From the NCBI RefSeq assembly GCF_026967925.1, contig NZ_JAPVBI010000002.1, forward strand, positions 1,293,628 to 1,357,627: a stretch of 64,000 nt of DNA, read 5' to 3'. How positions within the stretch are numbered: the first letter of the stretch is position 1; each line of letters opens with the position of its first letter. The notes under the pieces are model-generated. The model saw only the letters and a list, made by a program, of their open reading frames with translations, made no database searches and was not told the origin of the DNA. Made by a program: the position numbers and the translations under genes. This DNA comes from Modestobacter sp. VKM Ac-2985. Its GTDB lineage: Bacteria; Actinomycetota; Actinomycetes; Mycobacteriales; Geodermatophilaceae. Below, in pieces: positions 20,010 to 28,291 of the stretch.

Positions 20010-20397
20010 GCGGCGCCACCGTGCTGGCCAGCAGGCAGAACTCGTTGCCCTCCGGGTCGGCCAGCACGTGCCAGGTCATCTCCTCGGTGAACGGGCCCTG
20101 GCCGACGTCCACCGGGGTGGCGCCGAGGGCGAGCAGCCGGTCCAGCTCCTCGGCCTGCGACCGGTCGGTGGCGTTGAGGTCCAGGTGCAGCCGGCGCTTG
20201 CCCGGCGTCGGGTCGGGCACCGGGACGAAGTCCAGCACGGGCTGTGGGCCCTTGGGCTCCTGCCCCGGTGGGCCGATCGTCACCACGCCGTCCTCGTCGG
20301 TGTCCTGCACCTCGTAGCCGAGCACCTCTGCCCACCACCGGGCGAGCGCGGCAGGGTCGGTGGAGTCGACGGCGACTGCGGTGATCCGGGCGGCCAT
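19999..20397 (-). CDS. VOC-family (glyoxalase-like) protein
   Basis: A 132-residue vicinal-oxygen-chelate fold: two beta-alpha-beta modules with VDSTDPAALARWWAEVLGY at the start, HLDLNATD in the middle and VLADPEGNEFCLL near the end, typical of uncharacterised actinobacterial glyoxalase_6 proteins. The start is the ATG giving MAARITAVAVD, 5 nt after a TACCGT -10; the frame is open further upstream but runs through a duplicated promoter. Its 3' end overlaps the convergent decarboxylase by 11 nt. Substrate unknown. Confidence 0.88.
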   Translation of the reverse strand: MAARITAVAVDSTDPAALARWWAEVLGYEVQDTDEDGVVTIGPPGQEPKGPQPVLDFVPVPDPTPGKRRLHLDLNATDRSQAEELDRLLALGATPVDVGQGPFTEEMTWHVLADPEGNEFCLLASTVAPLRG

Positions 20398-20443
20398 GAC
20401 GCACGGTAGCGACCCGGGGATGACGCACGGCAGCGACCTGAGG
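20396..20443 (-). repeat. 24-bp tandem duplication of a promoter/start module
   Basis: Two adjacent 24-bp copies (20396-20419 and 20420-20443) differ at three positions. On the minus strand the proximal copy reads TCGC-TACCGT-GCGTC-ATG, giving the VOC gene its -10 and start. The distal copy reads TGCCGT, with ATC where the start would be. Confidence 0.75.
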
Positions 20444-20477
20444 GACGCCGCACGGTGGCCGGGCACGGAGCCCCGAC

Positions 20478-20483
20478 TAGCCT
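20478..20483 (+). promoter_or_regulatory. -10 element for the FAH-family gene
   Basis: TAGCCT ends 6 nt before the GTG start; a leaderless transcript is likely, although the spacer GAGGAC could act as a weak ribosome site. Confidence 0.45.
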
Positions 20484-20489
20484 GAGGAC

Positions 20490-21299
20490 GTGCGCATCGT
20501 CCGCTTCGCCCACCCAGCCGGCATGTCCTTCGGGGTCCTCGACGGGGACGGCCAGGTCGCCCAGATCGAAGGCCACCCGTTCGGTCAGATCTCCTTCACC
20601 GGTCAGCGGTACGCCGCGGCCGATGTCCGGCTGCTCTCACCGATCCTCCCCAGCAAGGTGGTCGGCATCGGCAAGAACTACGCCGACCACGTGCAGGAGA
20701 TGGCGACCGGGGACGCACCGGAGGAGCCGCTGGTCTTCCTCAAGCCCTCCACCACGGTGATCGGCCCGGGTGACGCGATCCGCATCCCGGCCGGCAGCAC
20801 GAACGTGCACCACGAGGTCGAGCTCGCCGTCGTCATCGGGGCGCGCGGCGCCCGCCAGGTCAGCCCGGAGCAGGCGCTGTCCAGCGTCTTCGGGTACACG
20901 ATCGGCAACGACGTGACCGAGCGCGACATGCAGCGCAACGACGGGCAGTGGACCCGGGCGAAGGGCTTCGACTCCTTCTGCCCGCTCGGCCCGTGGATCG
21001 AGACGGACCTGGCCGGCCTCGGCAAGGACCCCGCAGACCTGGAGATCACCTGCAGCGTGGACGGCGAGCTGCGCCAGTCCGGCCGGACCAGCCAGCTGCT
21101 GTTCGGCATCCCGACGCTGATCTCGCACATCTCCCAGGTGATGACCCTGCTGCCCGGTGACGTGGTGCTGACCGGCACCCCGGCCGGCGTCGGCCCCATC
21201 GCCCCGGGGCAGCGCGTCGAGTGCACGATCGAGGGGCTGGGCACGCTGACCAGCACCGTCGCCGGCGCCGACCCGACCTCCACGGCCGGCGTCCGATGA
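20490..21299 (+). CDS. Fumarylacetoacetate hydrolase-family protein
   Basis: A 269-residue protein with a C-terminal FAH fold: [25 protein letters not shown], the metal-ligand motif [33 protein letters not shown] and TGTPAGVGP. Such proteins hydrolyse or isomerise acylpyruvates or decarboxylate oxaloacetate. The placement directly before gltX is conserved in mycobacteria, suggesting a housekeeping acylpyruvase or oxaloacetate role rather than a catabolic one. Its stop overlaps the gltX ATG. Confidence 0.93.
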   Translation: MRIVRFAHPAGMSFGVLDGDGQVAQIEGHPFGQISFTGQRYAAADVRLLSPILPSKVVGIGKNYADHVQEMATGDAPEEPLVFLKPSTTVIGPGDAIRIPAGSTNVHHEVELAVVIGARGARQVSPEQALSSVFGYTIGNDVTERDMQRNDGQWTRAKGFDSFCPLGPWIETDLAGLGKDPADLEITCSVDGELRQSGRTSQLLFGIPTLISHISQVMTLLPGDVVLTGTPAGVGPIAPGQRVECTIEGLGTLTSTVAGADPTSTAGVR

Positions 21300-22780
21300 C
21301 CGCCCCGGCCGGTCCGGTCCGCACCCGGTTCTGCCCGTCCCCGACCGGGCTGGTGCACGTCGGCCTGCTCCGGACGGCGCTGTTCAACTGGGCGCACGCC
21401 CGGCACACCGGCGGCACGTTCGTCTTCCGGATCGAGGACACCGACGCCGCGCGCGACTCCGAGGAGTCCTACCGCCACCTGCTGGACTGCCTGCGCTGGC
21501 TCGGCCTGGACTGGGACGAGGGCCCGGAGGTCGGCGGCCCGCACGGCCCGTACCGGCAGTCCGAGCGGTACGACGTCTACCGCGAGGTGGCGGCGAAGCT
21601 GCTCGCCTCCGGGCACGCCTACGAGTCCTTCTCCACCAACGAGGAGGTCGACGCCCGCCGCCGGGCCGCCGGCCAGGACACAAAGCTCGGCTACGACAAC
21701 CACGACCGGTCCCTCACCGATGCGCAGAAGGCGGCGTTCCGGGCCGAGGGCCGCGACCCGGTGCTGCGGCTGCGGATGCCCGACAGCGACCTGGTCTGGG
21801 ACGACCTCGTGCGCGGGGAGGTCCGGTTCGCCGCCGGGTCGGTGCCGGACTTCGTGCTGGTCCGCGGCAACGGGGCGCCGCTGTACCCCTTCGTCAACCC
21901 GGTCGACGACGCCCTCATGGGCATCACCGACGTGCTCCGGGGCGAGGACCTGCTGCCCTCCACCCCGCGGCAGCTGGCCCTCTACGCCGCGCTGACCGAC
22001 ATCGGCGTCGCGCAGGGCACCCCCCGCTTCGGGCACCTGCCGTACGTGACGGGGGAGGGGAGCAAGAAGCTCTCGAAGCGGGACCCCACGTCCAACGTCG
22101 ACGTCTACCGCGAGCGCGGCTTCCTGCCCGAGGGGCTGGTCAACTACCTGGCGCTGCTGGGCTGGTCGATCGCCGAGGACCGGGACGTCTTCTCCACGGC
22201 CGAGCTGGTCGAGGCGTTCGACGTCACCCGGGTCAGCGCCAACCCGGCGCGGTTCGACGTGAAGAAGGCGGAGGCGATCAACGCCACCCACCTGCGGGCG
22301 CTGCCGGTCGAGGAGTTCCTCGCCGCGGTGACGCCGTACCTGGCGAGCGCTGGGCTGGTCACCGACCCGCCCACCGCCGAGCAGGCCGCCACGCTCGAGG
22401 CGATCGCCCCGTTGGCCCAGGAGCGGATGATCGTGCTCTCCGACGCCGTCGGGCTGCTCGGCTTCCTGTTCACCGAGGACGTCGAGATCGACCCCGCGGC
22501 CGCGGAGAAGCAGCTGGGCGCCGGCGCCGGTGAGGTGCTGGACGCCGCGACCGCGGCGCTGCACGCCCTCCCGGAGTGGACGACCGCTGCGATCGAGACG
22601 GCGCTCAAGGAGGCCCTCGTCGAGGGGCTCGGCCGCAAGCCGCGGCAGGCGTTCGGTCCGGTGCGGGTGGCCGTCAGCGGCCGGACGGTGTCCCCGCCGC
22701 TGTACGAGTCGATGGAGCTGCTGGGCCGGGAGCGCACCCTCGCCCGGCTGGCCGCGGGCCGCGGCATCGCGACCGGATGA
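21296..22780 (+). CDS. gltX: Glutamyl-tRNA synthetase
   Basis: Charges tRNA-Glu, and in actinobacteria also tRNA-Gln before amidation. 494 residues, class I synthetase: HIGH-type motif in [22 protein letters not shown]-type KKLSKRD, and the helical anticodon-binding C-terminal domain. The ATG overlaps the upstream stop. The tRNA-Gln and tRNA-Glu genes lie 1.4 kb downstream. Confidence 0.97.
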   Translation: MTAPAGPVRTRFCPSPTGLVHVGLLRTALFNWAHARHTGGTFVFRIEDTDAARDSEESYRHLLDCLRWLGLDWDEGPEVGGPHGPYRQSERYDVYREVAAKLLASGHAYESFSTNEEVDARRRAAGQDTKLGYDNHDRSLTDAQKAAFRAEGRDPVLRLRMPDSDLVWDDLVRGEVRFAAGSVPDFVLVRGNGAPLYPFVNPVDDALMGITDVLRGEDLLPSTPRQLALYAALTDIGVAQGTPRFGHLPYVTGEGSKKLSKRDPTSNVDVYRERGFLPEGLVNYLALLGWSIAEDRDVFSTAELVEAFDVTRVSANPARFDVKKAEAINATHLRALPVEEFLAAVTPYLASAGLVTDPPTAEQAATLEAIAPLAQERMIVLSDAVGLLGFLFTEDVEIDPAAAEKQLGAGAGEVLDAATAALHALPEWTTAAIETALKEALVEGLGRKPRQAFGPVRVAVSGRTVSPPLYESMELLGRERTLARLAAGRGIATG

Positions 22781-24069
22781 CCGGACGGGGCGACGGCGCC
22801 TGGGCGCAGCCCGAGCCGCCGTACAGCGGCCCGCCGCCGACCGGCCGGTACGGCGCCCCGCCCCGGGTGCCCCTCGGTCCGCCGCCGGGTGGTCCCGCCG
22901 GTTGGCCGGCCGCCCCCGGGTGGATGGCACCCGGGGTGCCGCCGTCCCCGCCTCCGCCGCAGCGCCCCCACCCGCTTCCGGCGCGGCCGGTGACCCCGCC
23001 CGGGGCGCCTCCGCACGACACGCCCCAGCCCTACGCGCTGCTCATGCGGACGCGGGACTGGGCGTGGTGGCGTCCGGTGCTGGGCCTGCTGCTGTTCACC
23101 GTGCTCTACGGGGTGGCCGCCGTGGTCCTGGTGCTGGTCGTCGTGCTGACCGGGGTGGTGCCGGACCTCGCCATGCAGGACCTCACCGACATCGGGGTGC
23201 TGCTGGTCACCAACGCCTCGCTGATCGTGGCCATCCCCATCGTGTGGGTGTGCTGGCTGGTGCCGCACGGGTTGAAGATCGGCTGGTCGTCCTCGGTGCT
23301 GGGCCGGCTGCGCTGGCGGATGCTGCTGCCGTGGACCTGGCGTGGCCTGGCGACGCTCGGGCTCGCGGTCGCCATCGGCCTGCTGCTCACCATCGCGGGC
23401 ACCGACCTGTCGATCACGGGGCCGACCTCCTCCTTCGGCTGGCTGCTCCTGGTCGTCCTGCTGACGACGCCGCTGCAGTGCGCGGCCGAGGAGTACTTCT
23501 TCCGCGGGTACCTGAGCCAGGCGATCGCCGGCTGGGTCGGCCGCCCGCAGGCCGGTGCCGTGGTCGCGGGGGTGCTGACGGCCGCGCTGTTCTCCGCCGC
23601 GCACGCACCGCCGGACGTCGAGACGTTCCTCTACCGGTTCGTCATCGGCCTGGTGTTGTCGGCGGTGGTCTGGCTGACCGGGGGGCTGGAGGCCGCCATC
23701 GCCCTGCACACGGTCAACAACGTGGTGATCTTCATCATGGCCGGGGCGCTGGGGGAGGAGCTCGCCACAGCGGACCCCGGCGGCGCACTGAGCCTGGCGA
23801 CGACCGTGCTCGGGATGTCCGGCATGGTCGCCTTCGTCGTCTGGGTCGCCGTCACCAGCCGGCGGCTGCAGCCGGAGCTGCTCAGCCCCGCACTGCAGCT
23901 GACGGCCCCCGGCCCGGCAGGGCCAGCTCAGCCGCGGTGGGGCGGGCCGCCTGCTCCACCGCCCTGGGGCGGGCCGCCGGTCCCGCCCCCGTGGGGTGGC
24001 CCGGGGGCGCCGCGGCCCTGGGCGCCGGGCCCGTCGACGGGCGGGTGGGGTCGGCCGCCGGGGGGCTGA
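22777..24069 (+). CDS. CPBP intramembrane protease with proline-rich tails
   Basis: A 430-residue protein with eight or so hydrophobic helices between ~85 and 375. The CPBP (Abi/CAAX-type) catalytic motifs are present: EEYFFR, FSAAH and HTVNN. The N-terminal ~70 residues are Pro/Gly-rich, and the last ~50 are PPPWGGPP-type Pro-Trp-Gly repeats, both presumably cytoplasmic and disordered. Translationally coupled to gltX (ATGA). Substrate unknown; CPBP proteins include prenyl-protein proteases and bacteriocin-immunity proteins. Confidence 0.9.
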   Translation: MTGRGDGAWAQPEPPYSGPPPTGRYGAPPRVPLGPPPGGPAGWPAAPGWMAPGVPPSPPPPQRPHPLPARPVTPPGAPPHDTPQPYALLMRTRDWAWWRPVLGLLLFTVLYGVAAVVLVLVVVLTGVVPDLAMQDLTDIGVLLVTNASLIVAIPIVWVCWLVPHGLKIGWSSSVLGRLRWRMLLPWTWRGLATLGLAVAIGLLLTIAGTDLSITGPTSSFGWLLLVVLLTTPLQCAAEEYFFRGYLSQAIAGWVGRPQAGAVVAGVLTAALFSAAHAPPDVETFLYRFVIGLVLSAVVWLTGGLEAAIALHTVNNVVIFIMAGALGEELATADPGGALSLATTVLGMSGMVAFVVWVAVTSRRLQPELLSPALQLTAPGPAGPAQPRWGGPPAPPPWGGPPVPPPWGGPGAPRPWAPGPSTGGWGRPPGG

Positions 24070-24074
24070 CCCGC

Positions 24075-24106
24075 CGGCGGAGGGGGTGCCTGCGCCCCCT
24101 CCGCCG
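24075..24106 (+). terminator. Hairpin terminator after the CPBP gene
   Basis: CGGCGGAGGGGG pairs with CCCCCTCCGCCG (12 bp, 8-nt loop), starting 5 nt after the stop codon; a short T-rich stretch (TATTGTTTCTT) follows at 24114. Confidence 0.65.
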
Positions 24107-24154
24107 GGATCGGGTATTGTTTCTTCCCGGCGCCGCAAGGTGCTGCACGGCCAT

Positions 24155-24226
24155 TGGGGTATGGGGTAATTGGCAGCCCGACGGTTTCTGGTTCCGTTAG
24201 TCTAGGTTCGAGTCCTGGTACCCCAG
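24155..24226 (+). tRNA. tRNA-Gln (anticodon CTG)
   Basis: A 72-nt cloverleaf: acceptor TGGGGTA/TACCCCA, anticodon loop TTCTGGT (CTG reads CAG codons), T-arm GGTTCGAGTCC. CCA is not encoded. TATTGT at 24115-24120 may be part of its promoter. Confidence 0.95.
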
Positions 24227-24270
24227 CGAGGAGCACATCTCCTCTGTACGACCGCACCACAGCACCACCT

Positions 24271-24343
24271 GGCCCCGTCGTCTAGCGGCCCAGGACGCCG
24301 CCCTCTCACGGCGGTAGCGAGGGTTCGAATCCCTTCGGGGCTA
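24271..24343 (+). tRNA. tRNA-Glu (anticodon CTC), copy 1
   Basis: A 73-nt cloverleaf: acceptor GGCCCCG/CGGGGCT with a terminal G-U, anticodon stem CCGCC/GGCGG, loop CTCTCAC (anticodon CTC), T-loop GGTTCGAATCC. No encoded CCA. Confidence 0.95.
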
Positions 24344-24351
24344 CACCTGAC

Positions 24352-24383
24352 AGAGCCCCCGACCCACCCGGGTCGGGGGCTCT
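24352..24383 (+). terminator. Terminator of tRNA-Glu copy 1
   Basis: AGAGCCCCCGACCC pairs perfectly with GGGTCGGGGGCTCT (14 bp, ACCC loop), 8 nt after the tRNA. Confidence 0.8.
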
Positions 24384-24491
24384 CGTGGTCTCTGCGGGCC
24401 CTCCGGGCGAGGGTCGACGGCCGGAGGCGCCGGCGGGAGGGTCTCGCGAGGGGCGGCTGGGCCGTCTGGCAGAATCCACGTCGCACCACCT

Positions 24492-24564
24492 GGCCCCGTC
24501 GTCTAGCGGCCCAGGACGCCGCCCTCTCACGGCGGTAGCGAGGGTTCGAATCCCTTCGGGGCTA
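24492..24564 (+). tRNA. tRNA-Glu (anticodon CTC), copy 2
   Basis: Identical in sequence to the copy at 24271. A 14-bp terminator hairpin follows at 24573-24604. Confidence 0.95.
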
Positions 24565-24572
24565 CACCTGAC

Positions 24573-24604
24573 AGAGCCCCCGACCCACCCGGGTCGGGGG
24601 CTCT
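24573..24604 (+). terminator. Terminator of tRNA-Glu copy 2
   Basis: Same 14-bp stem and ACCC loop as the first copy. Confidence 0.8.
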
Positions 24605-24693
24605 CGTCGTCTTCCGGGTGCACCTCCGTGGGTCTGGTCACACAACCCCCCGTTGCGGTGACCAACGAAGTGCCGGGGTGGTCGAACTTTGTT

Positions 24694-24707
24694 AGCTTCG
24701 CGAAGCT
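24694..24707. promoter_or_regulatory. 14-bp perfect palindrome upstream of the symporter
   Basis: AGCTTCGCGAAGCT reads the same on both strands, 101 bp before the symporter start, in an AT-richer patch (GAACTTTGTTAGCTT) that may hold the promoter. It is a candidate operator; no cognate regulator is adjacent. Confidence 0.5.
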
Positions 24708-24808
24708 GATCATCGCGCTGTGCCACCGTGCCTCGCCCTGTGAGGCAGGCAGGGGTCCCGGCCGGTCCTGGTCGGGGCCCGATCTCACCGAACCTGGAGG
24801 GAACCCCG

Positions 24809-26485
24809 GTGGTCCTCGCAGCGGACGAGACGCTGCGGCTCGATGCGAACGTCATCGACTACGCGCTCGTCGCCGCCTACTTCGCCGTCGTCCTGCTCAT
24901 CGGCTTCGCCGCCCGTCGCCGGGTGTCCGACAGCCTCGACTTCTTCCTGTCCGGCCGGTCGCTCCCGGCCTGGGTGACCGGCCTGGCGTTCATCTCGGCC
25001 AACCTCGGAGCCGTCGAGATCATCGGCATGTCGGCCAACGGCGCCCAGTTCGGCATGGCCACGTTCCACTACTTCTGGATCGGCGCCGTGCCGGCCATGC
25101 TCTTCCTCGGCGTGGTGATGATGCCCTTCTACTACGGGTCGAAGGTGCGCTCCGTCCCGGAGTTCATGCGCCGCCGGTTCGGCACCGGGGCCCACCTGGT
25201 GAACGCGCTGAGCTTCGCGCTCGCCCAGGTGCTCATCGCCGGCATCAACCTCTACCTGCTGGCCACCGTCGTGAACGCGCTGCTGGGCTGGCCGCAGTGG
25301 ATCTCGCTGATCGTCGCCGCGGCCGTCGTGCTGAGCTACATCACCCTCGGCGGCCTCTCGGCGGCCATCTACAACGAGGTGCTCCAGTTCTTCGTCATCG
25401 TGGCCGCGCTGCTGCCGCTGACGCTGATCGGCCTGCACCGGGTGGGCGGCGTCGGCGGCCTGGTCGACGCGGTCCGCGACAGCGGCAACGAGAACGACCT
25501 CAGCTCGTGGCCGGCCAGCGACCTCACCAGCATCGACAACCCGGTGCTGTCGGTGATCGGGATCGTCTTCGGCCTGGGCTTCGTGCTCTCCTTCGGCTAC
25601 TGGACGACGAACTTCGTCGAGGTCCAGCGGGCGATGGCGACGAAGTCGATGTCGGCCGCGCGGAGCACCCCGGTCATCGGCTCGTTCCCGAAGATGTTCA
25701 TCCCGTTCATCGTGATCGTTCCCGGGATGATCGCCGCGGTCCTGGTCAACGAGGTGCGGGAGCTGAAGGCCGGCGGTGACCCGGGGGTCACCTACAACGA
25801 CTCGATCCTGCTGCTGATCCGCGACGTGCTCCCCAACGGCCTGCTGGGCGTGGCGATCGCCGGCCTGCTGGCCTCGTTCATGGCCGGCATGGCGGCCAAC
25901 ATCTCGGCCTTCAACACGGTCTTCAGCTACGACCTCTGGCAGCAGTACGTGAAGAAGGACCGCCCGGACGAGTACTACCTGAGGGTCGGCCGGCTGGCGA
26001 CCGTCGGGGCGACGGTGACCGCCATCTTCACCGCGCTCATCGCCGCGGGCTTCGACAACCTGATGGACTACCTGCAGACGCTCTTCGGCTTCTTCAACGC
26101 CCCGCTGTTCGCCACGTTCATCCTGGGCATGTTCTGGAAGCGGATGACCCCGACCGCCGGCTGGGCCGGGCTGGTCTCCGGCACCGGTGCCGCCGTCCTG
26201 GTGTGGTCGCTGAGCGAGGTCGGCGTGATCGGGCTGGAGGGCCAGGGGGCGAGCTTCGTGGCCGCGGGTGCGGCCTTCGTCGTGGACATCGCCGTGAGCG
26301 TCGCGGTGAGCATGGTGACCGCACCCAAGCCCGTCTCCGAGCTGGCCGGGCTGGTGTACTCCGAGACGCCCAAGGAGGACCGCACCGACCCCGAGGCCCA
26401 CCGGTTGCCCTGGTACCAGTCGCCGACGAAGCTCGCCGGCGTCTCCCTGGTCATGGTCATCGCCCTGAACCTGGTCTTCCGTTGA
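24809..26485 (+). CDS. Sodium:solute symporter (SSS family)
   Basis: A 558-residue membrane transporter with about 13-14 hydrophobic helices. It has the SSS core near the N terminus (FFLSGRSLPAWVTGLAFISANLGAVE) and the mid-protein GLLASFMAGMAANISAFNTVFSYDLW segment, which in the family holds sodium-site serine/threonine and asparagine residues. Closest in feel to SglT-type sugar or proline/inositol symporters; substrate cannot be told. GGAGGGAA precedes the GTG; the open frame extends upstream without hydrophobic or conserved sequence. Confidence 0.94.
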   Translation: MVLAADETLRLDANVIDYALVAAYFAVVLLIGFAARRRVSDSLDFFLSGRSLPAWVTGLAFISANLGAVEIIGMSANGAQFGMATFHYFWIGAVPAMLFLGVVMMPFYYGSKVRSVPEFMRRRFGTGAHLVNALSFALAQVLIAGINLYLLATVVNALLGWPQWISLIVAAAVVLSYITLGGLSAAIYNEVLQFFVIVAALLPLTLIGLHRVGGVGGLVDAVRDSGNENDLSSWPASDLTSIDNPVLSVIGIVFGLGFVLSFGYWTTNFVEVQRAMATKSMSAARSTPVIGSFPKMFIPFIVIVPGMIAAVLVNEVRELKAGGDPGVTYNDSILLLIRDVLPNGLLGVAIAGLLASFMAGMAANISAFNTVFSYDLWQQYVKKDRPDEYYLRVGRLATVGATVTAIFTALIAAGFDNLMDYLQTLFGFFNAPLFATFILGMFWKRMTPTAGWAGLVSGTGAAVLVWSLSEVGVIGLEGQGASFVAAGAAFVVDIAVSVAVSMVTAPKPVSELAGLVYSETPKEDRTDPEAHRLPWYQSPTKLAGVSLVMVIALNLVFR

Positions 26486-26516
26486 TCGTCGCCAGCGTTC
26501 CCGAGAGGAGCACCCC

Positions 26517-26840
26517 ATGAGCACGTCGCGCAACGGGCAGGACGCGGGCGGAGCGCCGGCGACCGGTGGCCGGCACACCGCGGGCGCCTATGACGTCCGG
26601 GTCGTCATCGCGGCCTTGATCGGGCTGTACGGCGTCGTCCTGATCGTCCTGGGCATCGTCGACTACGGCCCGGAGGAGGCCGCCAAGACCGGCGACGTGA
26701 ACGCCAACCTGTGGGCCGGCATCGGCATGCTGGTCTTCGCGCTGGTCTTCGTCGCCTGGACCCGGCTGCGGCCGGTGGTCGTCGAGGACGGCGAGGCGGT
26801 CGAGGACCCCACCGGGGGAGCGGACAGCGCAGGACGCTAG
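26517..26840 (+). CDS. Small two-helix membrane protein linked to the symporter
   Basis: A 107-residue protein: polar N terminus (~1-27), helix 1 (~29-48, VVIAALIGLYGVVLIVLGIV), a short charged loop, helix 2 (~66-82, AGIGMLVFALVFVAW), acidic tail. GAGAGGAG precedes the ATG, 31 nt after the symporter stop, so it is probably cotranscribed. Many actinobacterial SSS genes are followed by such a small membrane protein; role unknown, perhaps a subunit. Confidence 0.85.
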   Translation: MSTSRNGQDAGGAPATGGRHTAGAYDVRVVIAALIGLYGVVLIVLGIVDYGPEEAAKTGDVNANLWAGIGMLVFALVFVAWTRLRPVVVEDGEAVEDPTGGADSAGR

Positions 26841-26850
26841 CCCCGGCAGC

Positions 26851-26898
26851 ACGCGAGGACGGCCCGCAGCGGGTGCCCGCTGCGGGCCGTCCTCGCGT
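26851..26898. terminator. Bidirectional 23-bp hairpin terminator
   Basis: ACGCGAGGACGGCCCGCAGCGGG and its exact complement are separated by only TG, so about 21-22 bp can pair with a short loop. It lies between the convergent membrane-protein and M23 genes; no T-run. Confidence 0.75.
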
Positions 26899-26904
26899 CC
26901 GGCG

Positions 26905-27747
26905 TCAGTCCGCTGCCACCCCGAGCAGCTCGCCGTCGGCCGGCAGCCCGTCGGTGCCGTCGGTGGCGCCGCCCCGGAAGGCCATCGGCAGGCCGGCTGA
27001 GGCGGCCAGCCGGGGTGAGTCGCAGAGCTGGACGTGCAGGTGGGGCTCGCTGCTGTTGCCGGAGTTGCCGCACTCGGCCAGCTGCTGGCCGGCCACCACC
27101 CGGTCGCCCGGCCGGACCCGGACCGAGCCCTTGCGGAGGTGGACGAGCGCGGCGCACGCCCCGTCGTCGGCCCGGACGACGACGTGGTTGCCGGCGAGCC
27201 AGCGGGCGCCGCCCAGCTGCCGGACCGAGCCCTCGACCACCAGCAAGAACAGGATCGACAGCCAGCCGCTGCGGGCCCGGTGGTCGCGCCGCCGCTGGTG
27301 CACGCGCGCCACGACCCCGTCGACCGGGCTGTGCAGCGGCCGGCCGAACGCCGGGTACTCCTCGGGCCGGCGCCACTGGCCGCCCGAGCCGAACTCCGGG
27401 CGGCTCCCGTCGGGCGGGTCGAGCACCAGGTCGATCGCGTGGGTCTGGCCCAGGCTGTGCACGCCGTGCGAGGGGACCTTCGACGCCGGGGAGTTCAGCG
27501 CCCGCCACGGTCCCTGCACGGGAGGGGCGACCAGCCGCACCGGCGCGGCGGGCGGTGCCACCCGGTCCAGCAGGAGGAAGCCGATCAGCACGACCATCCC
27601 GGGGACGCCCGTCCCGGGGAGCACCTCGAGCACGTCGACCAGGATCAGCAGGACGCCGAGCGCGGGCAGCGGTGGTCGGACCCGGGCCGCCAGCCGGCGC
27701 AGCCCCGGCCCGGTCGCGGTGCCCGTCCTCGTCGCGCCGTCGCTCAC
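26905..27747 (-). CDS. Membrane-anchored M23/LytM-type peptidase
   Basis: A 280-residue protein with two hydrophobic helices near the N terminus (~28-62) and a LytM domain from ~95. Zinc-ligand motifs are present as HAIDLV (H and D) and HLHVQ. In the family these cleave peptidoglycan cross-bridges, but many membrane versions are adaptors. An insert (QRRRDHRARSGWLSIL) interrupts the domain. The GTG start overlaps the upstream regulator's stop (GTGA), so translation is coupled to it. Confidence 0.87.
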   Translation of the reverse strand: MSDGATRTGTATGPGLRRLAARVRPPLPALGVLLILVDVLEVLPGTGVPGMVVLIGFLLLDRVAPPAAPVRLVAPPVQGPWRALNSPASKVPSHGVHSLGQTHAIDLVLDPPDGSRPEFGSGGQWRRPEEYPAFGRPLHSPVDGVVARVHQRRRDHRARSGWLSILFLLVVEGSVRQLGGARWLAGNHVVVRADDGACAALVHLRKGSVRVRPGDRVVAGQQLAECGNSGNSSEPHLHVQLCDSPRLAASAGLPMAFRGGATDGTDGLPADGELLGVAAD

Positions 27748-28250
27748 GACGACACCGCCGCGAGCACCACGAGCAGCGGCACGACCCGCTCAGCCGGTAC
27801 CCCGTAGGCGCCCCGGCCCGTCGTGCGCAGCCAGCCGGCGCTGGTGAGCTGGCGCAGGTGGTGGTGCAGCTGCCCGGTGGTGCCCAGGCCGGGGAGGGCG
27901 GCCAGCGCCGCGGTCGTGGTGGTCCCGCCGAGCACCTCGCGCAGCAGTCGCAGCCGCACCGGGTGGGCCAGCGCGGACAGGCTCGTGGCCAGCACGTCGT
28001 CGTCCGCCGGGTCCGCGGTGCGCAGCTCCTCGACGTCGTGCGTCCGCTGCCAGGCGTACTCCTCGCCGCCGGGCAGGCGCACCTGCCCGCCGTAGGCCAC
28101 CGCGCCACCGGGCAGCTCGGCCGCCTCGGCGGCCAGCGCCTGGAGCAGCCAGAACCGCTCCGGCGTCGGCACCCCGGCCGGTGCGGTCTCCAGTCGCGCT
28201 TCCAGCGCGGCCAGCCGTTCCTCGATCCGGGTCAACCGGGCATCGTCCAC
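27744..28250 (-). CDS. ArsR-like winged-helix regulator
   Basis: A 168-residue protein. Residues 1-30 form an amphipathic helix (IEERLAALEARLE) suited to dimerisation. A winged helix-turn-helix fills ~85-150 (LSALAHPVRLRLLREVL; TGQLHHHLRQLTSAGWL). No cysteine or histidine metal site is obvious. GTG start 7 nt after a minus-strand TACTGT. Coupled to the M23 peptidase gene; likely controls this two-gene operon. Confidence 0.88.
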   Translation of the reverse strand: MDDARLTRIEERLAALEARLETAPAGVPTPERFWLLQALAAEAAELPGGAVAYGGQVRLPGGEEYAWQRTHDVEELRTADPADDDVLATSLSALAHPVRLRLLREVLGGTTTTAALAALPGLGTTGQLHHHLRQLTSAGWLRTTGRGAYGVPAERVVPLLVVLAAVSS

Positions 28251-28257
28251 CCGCCAG

Positions 28258-28276
28258 ACAGTACGGAACTACGTAG
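28258..28276 (-). promoter_or_regulatory. Promoter with inverted repeat before the ArsR-M23 operon
   Basis: On the minus strand TACTGT (28263-28258) ends 7 nt before the GTG, and TACG-tagttc-CGTA overlaps it from upstream (28262-28275). A repressor bound there would cover the -10, so autoregulation is plausible. Confidence 0.45.
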
Positions 28277-28291
28277 GGACGAACAAGCGTC

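Larger units (their letters stand above)
24262..24386 (+). repeat. 125-bp direct repeat, copy 1 (tRNA-Glu unit)
   Basis: Identical to 24483-24607 at an offset of 221 bp. Each copy contains 9 bp of 5' flank, the tRNA-Glu and its terminator hairpin; sequence between the copies is unrelated to the repeat. Confidence 0.95.
24483..24607 (+). repeat. 125-bp direct repeat, copy 2 (tRNA-Glu unit)
   Basis: Exact duplicate of 24262-24386; identity ends at CTCTCGT, after which the copies diverge by GG versus CG. Confidence 0.95.

Noticed and set aside
24385-25779. A long plus-strand frame crossing the second tRNA-Glu
   Set aside because: It reads through a tRNA and then out of frame inside the symporter gene; composition is shadow-like.
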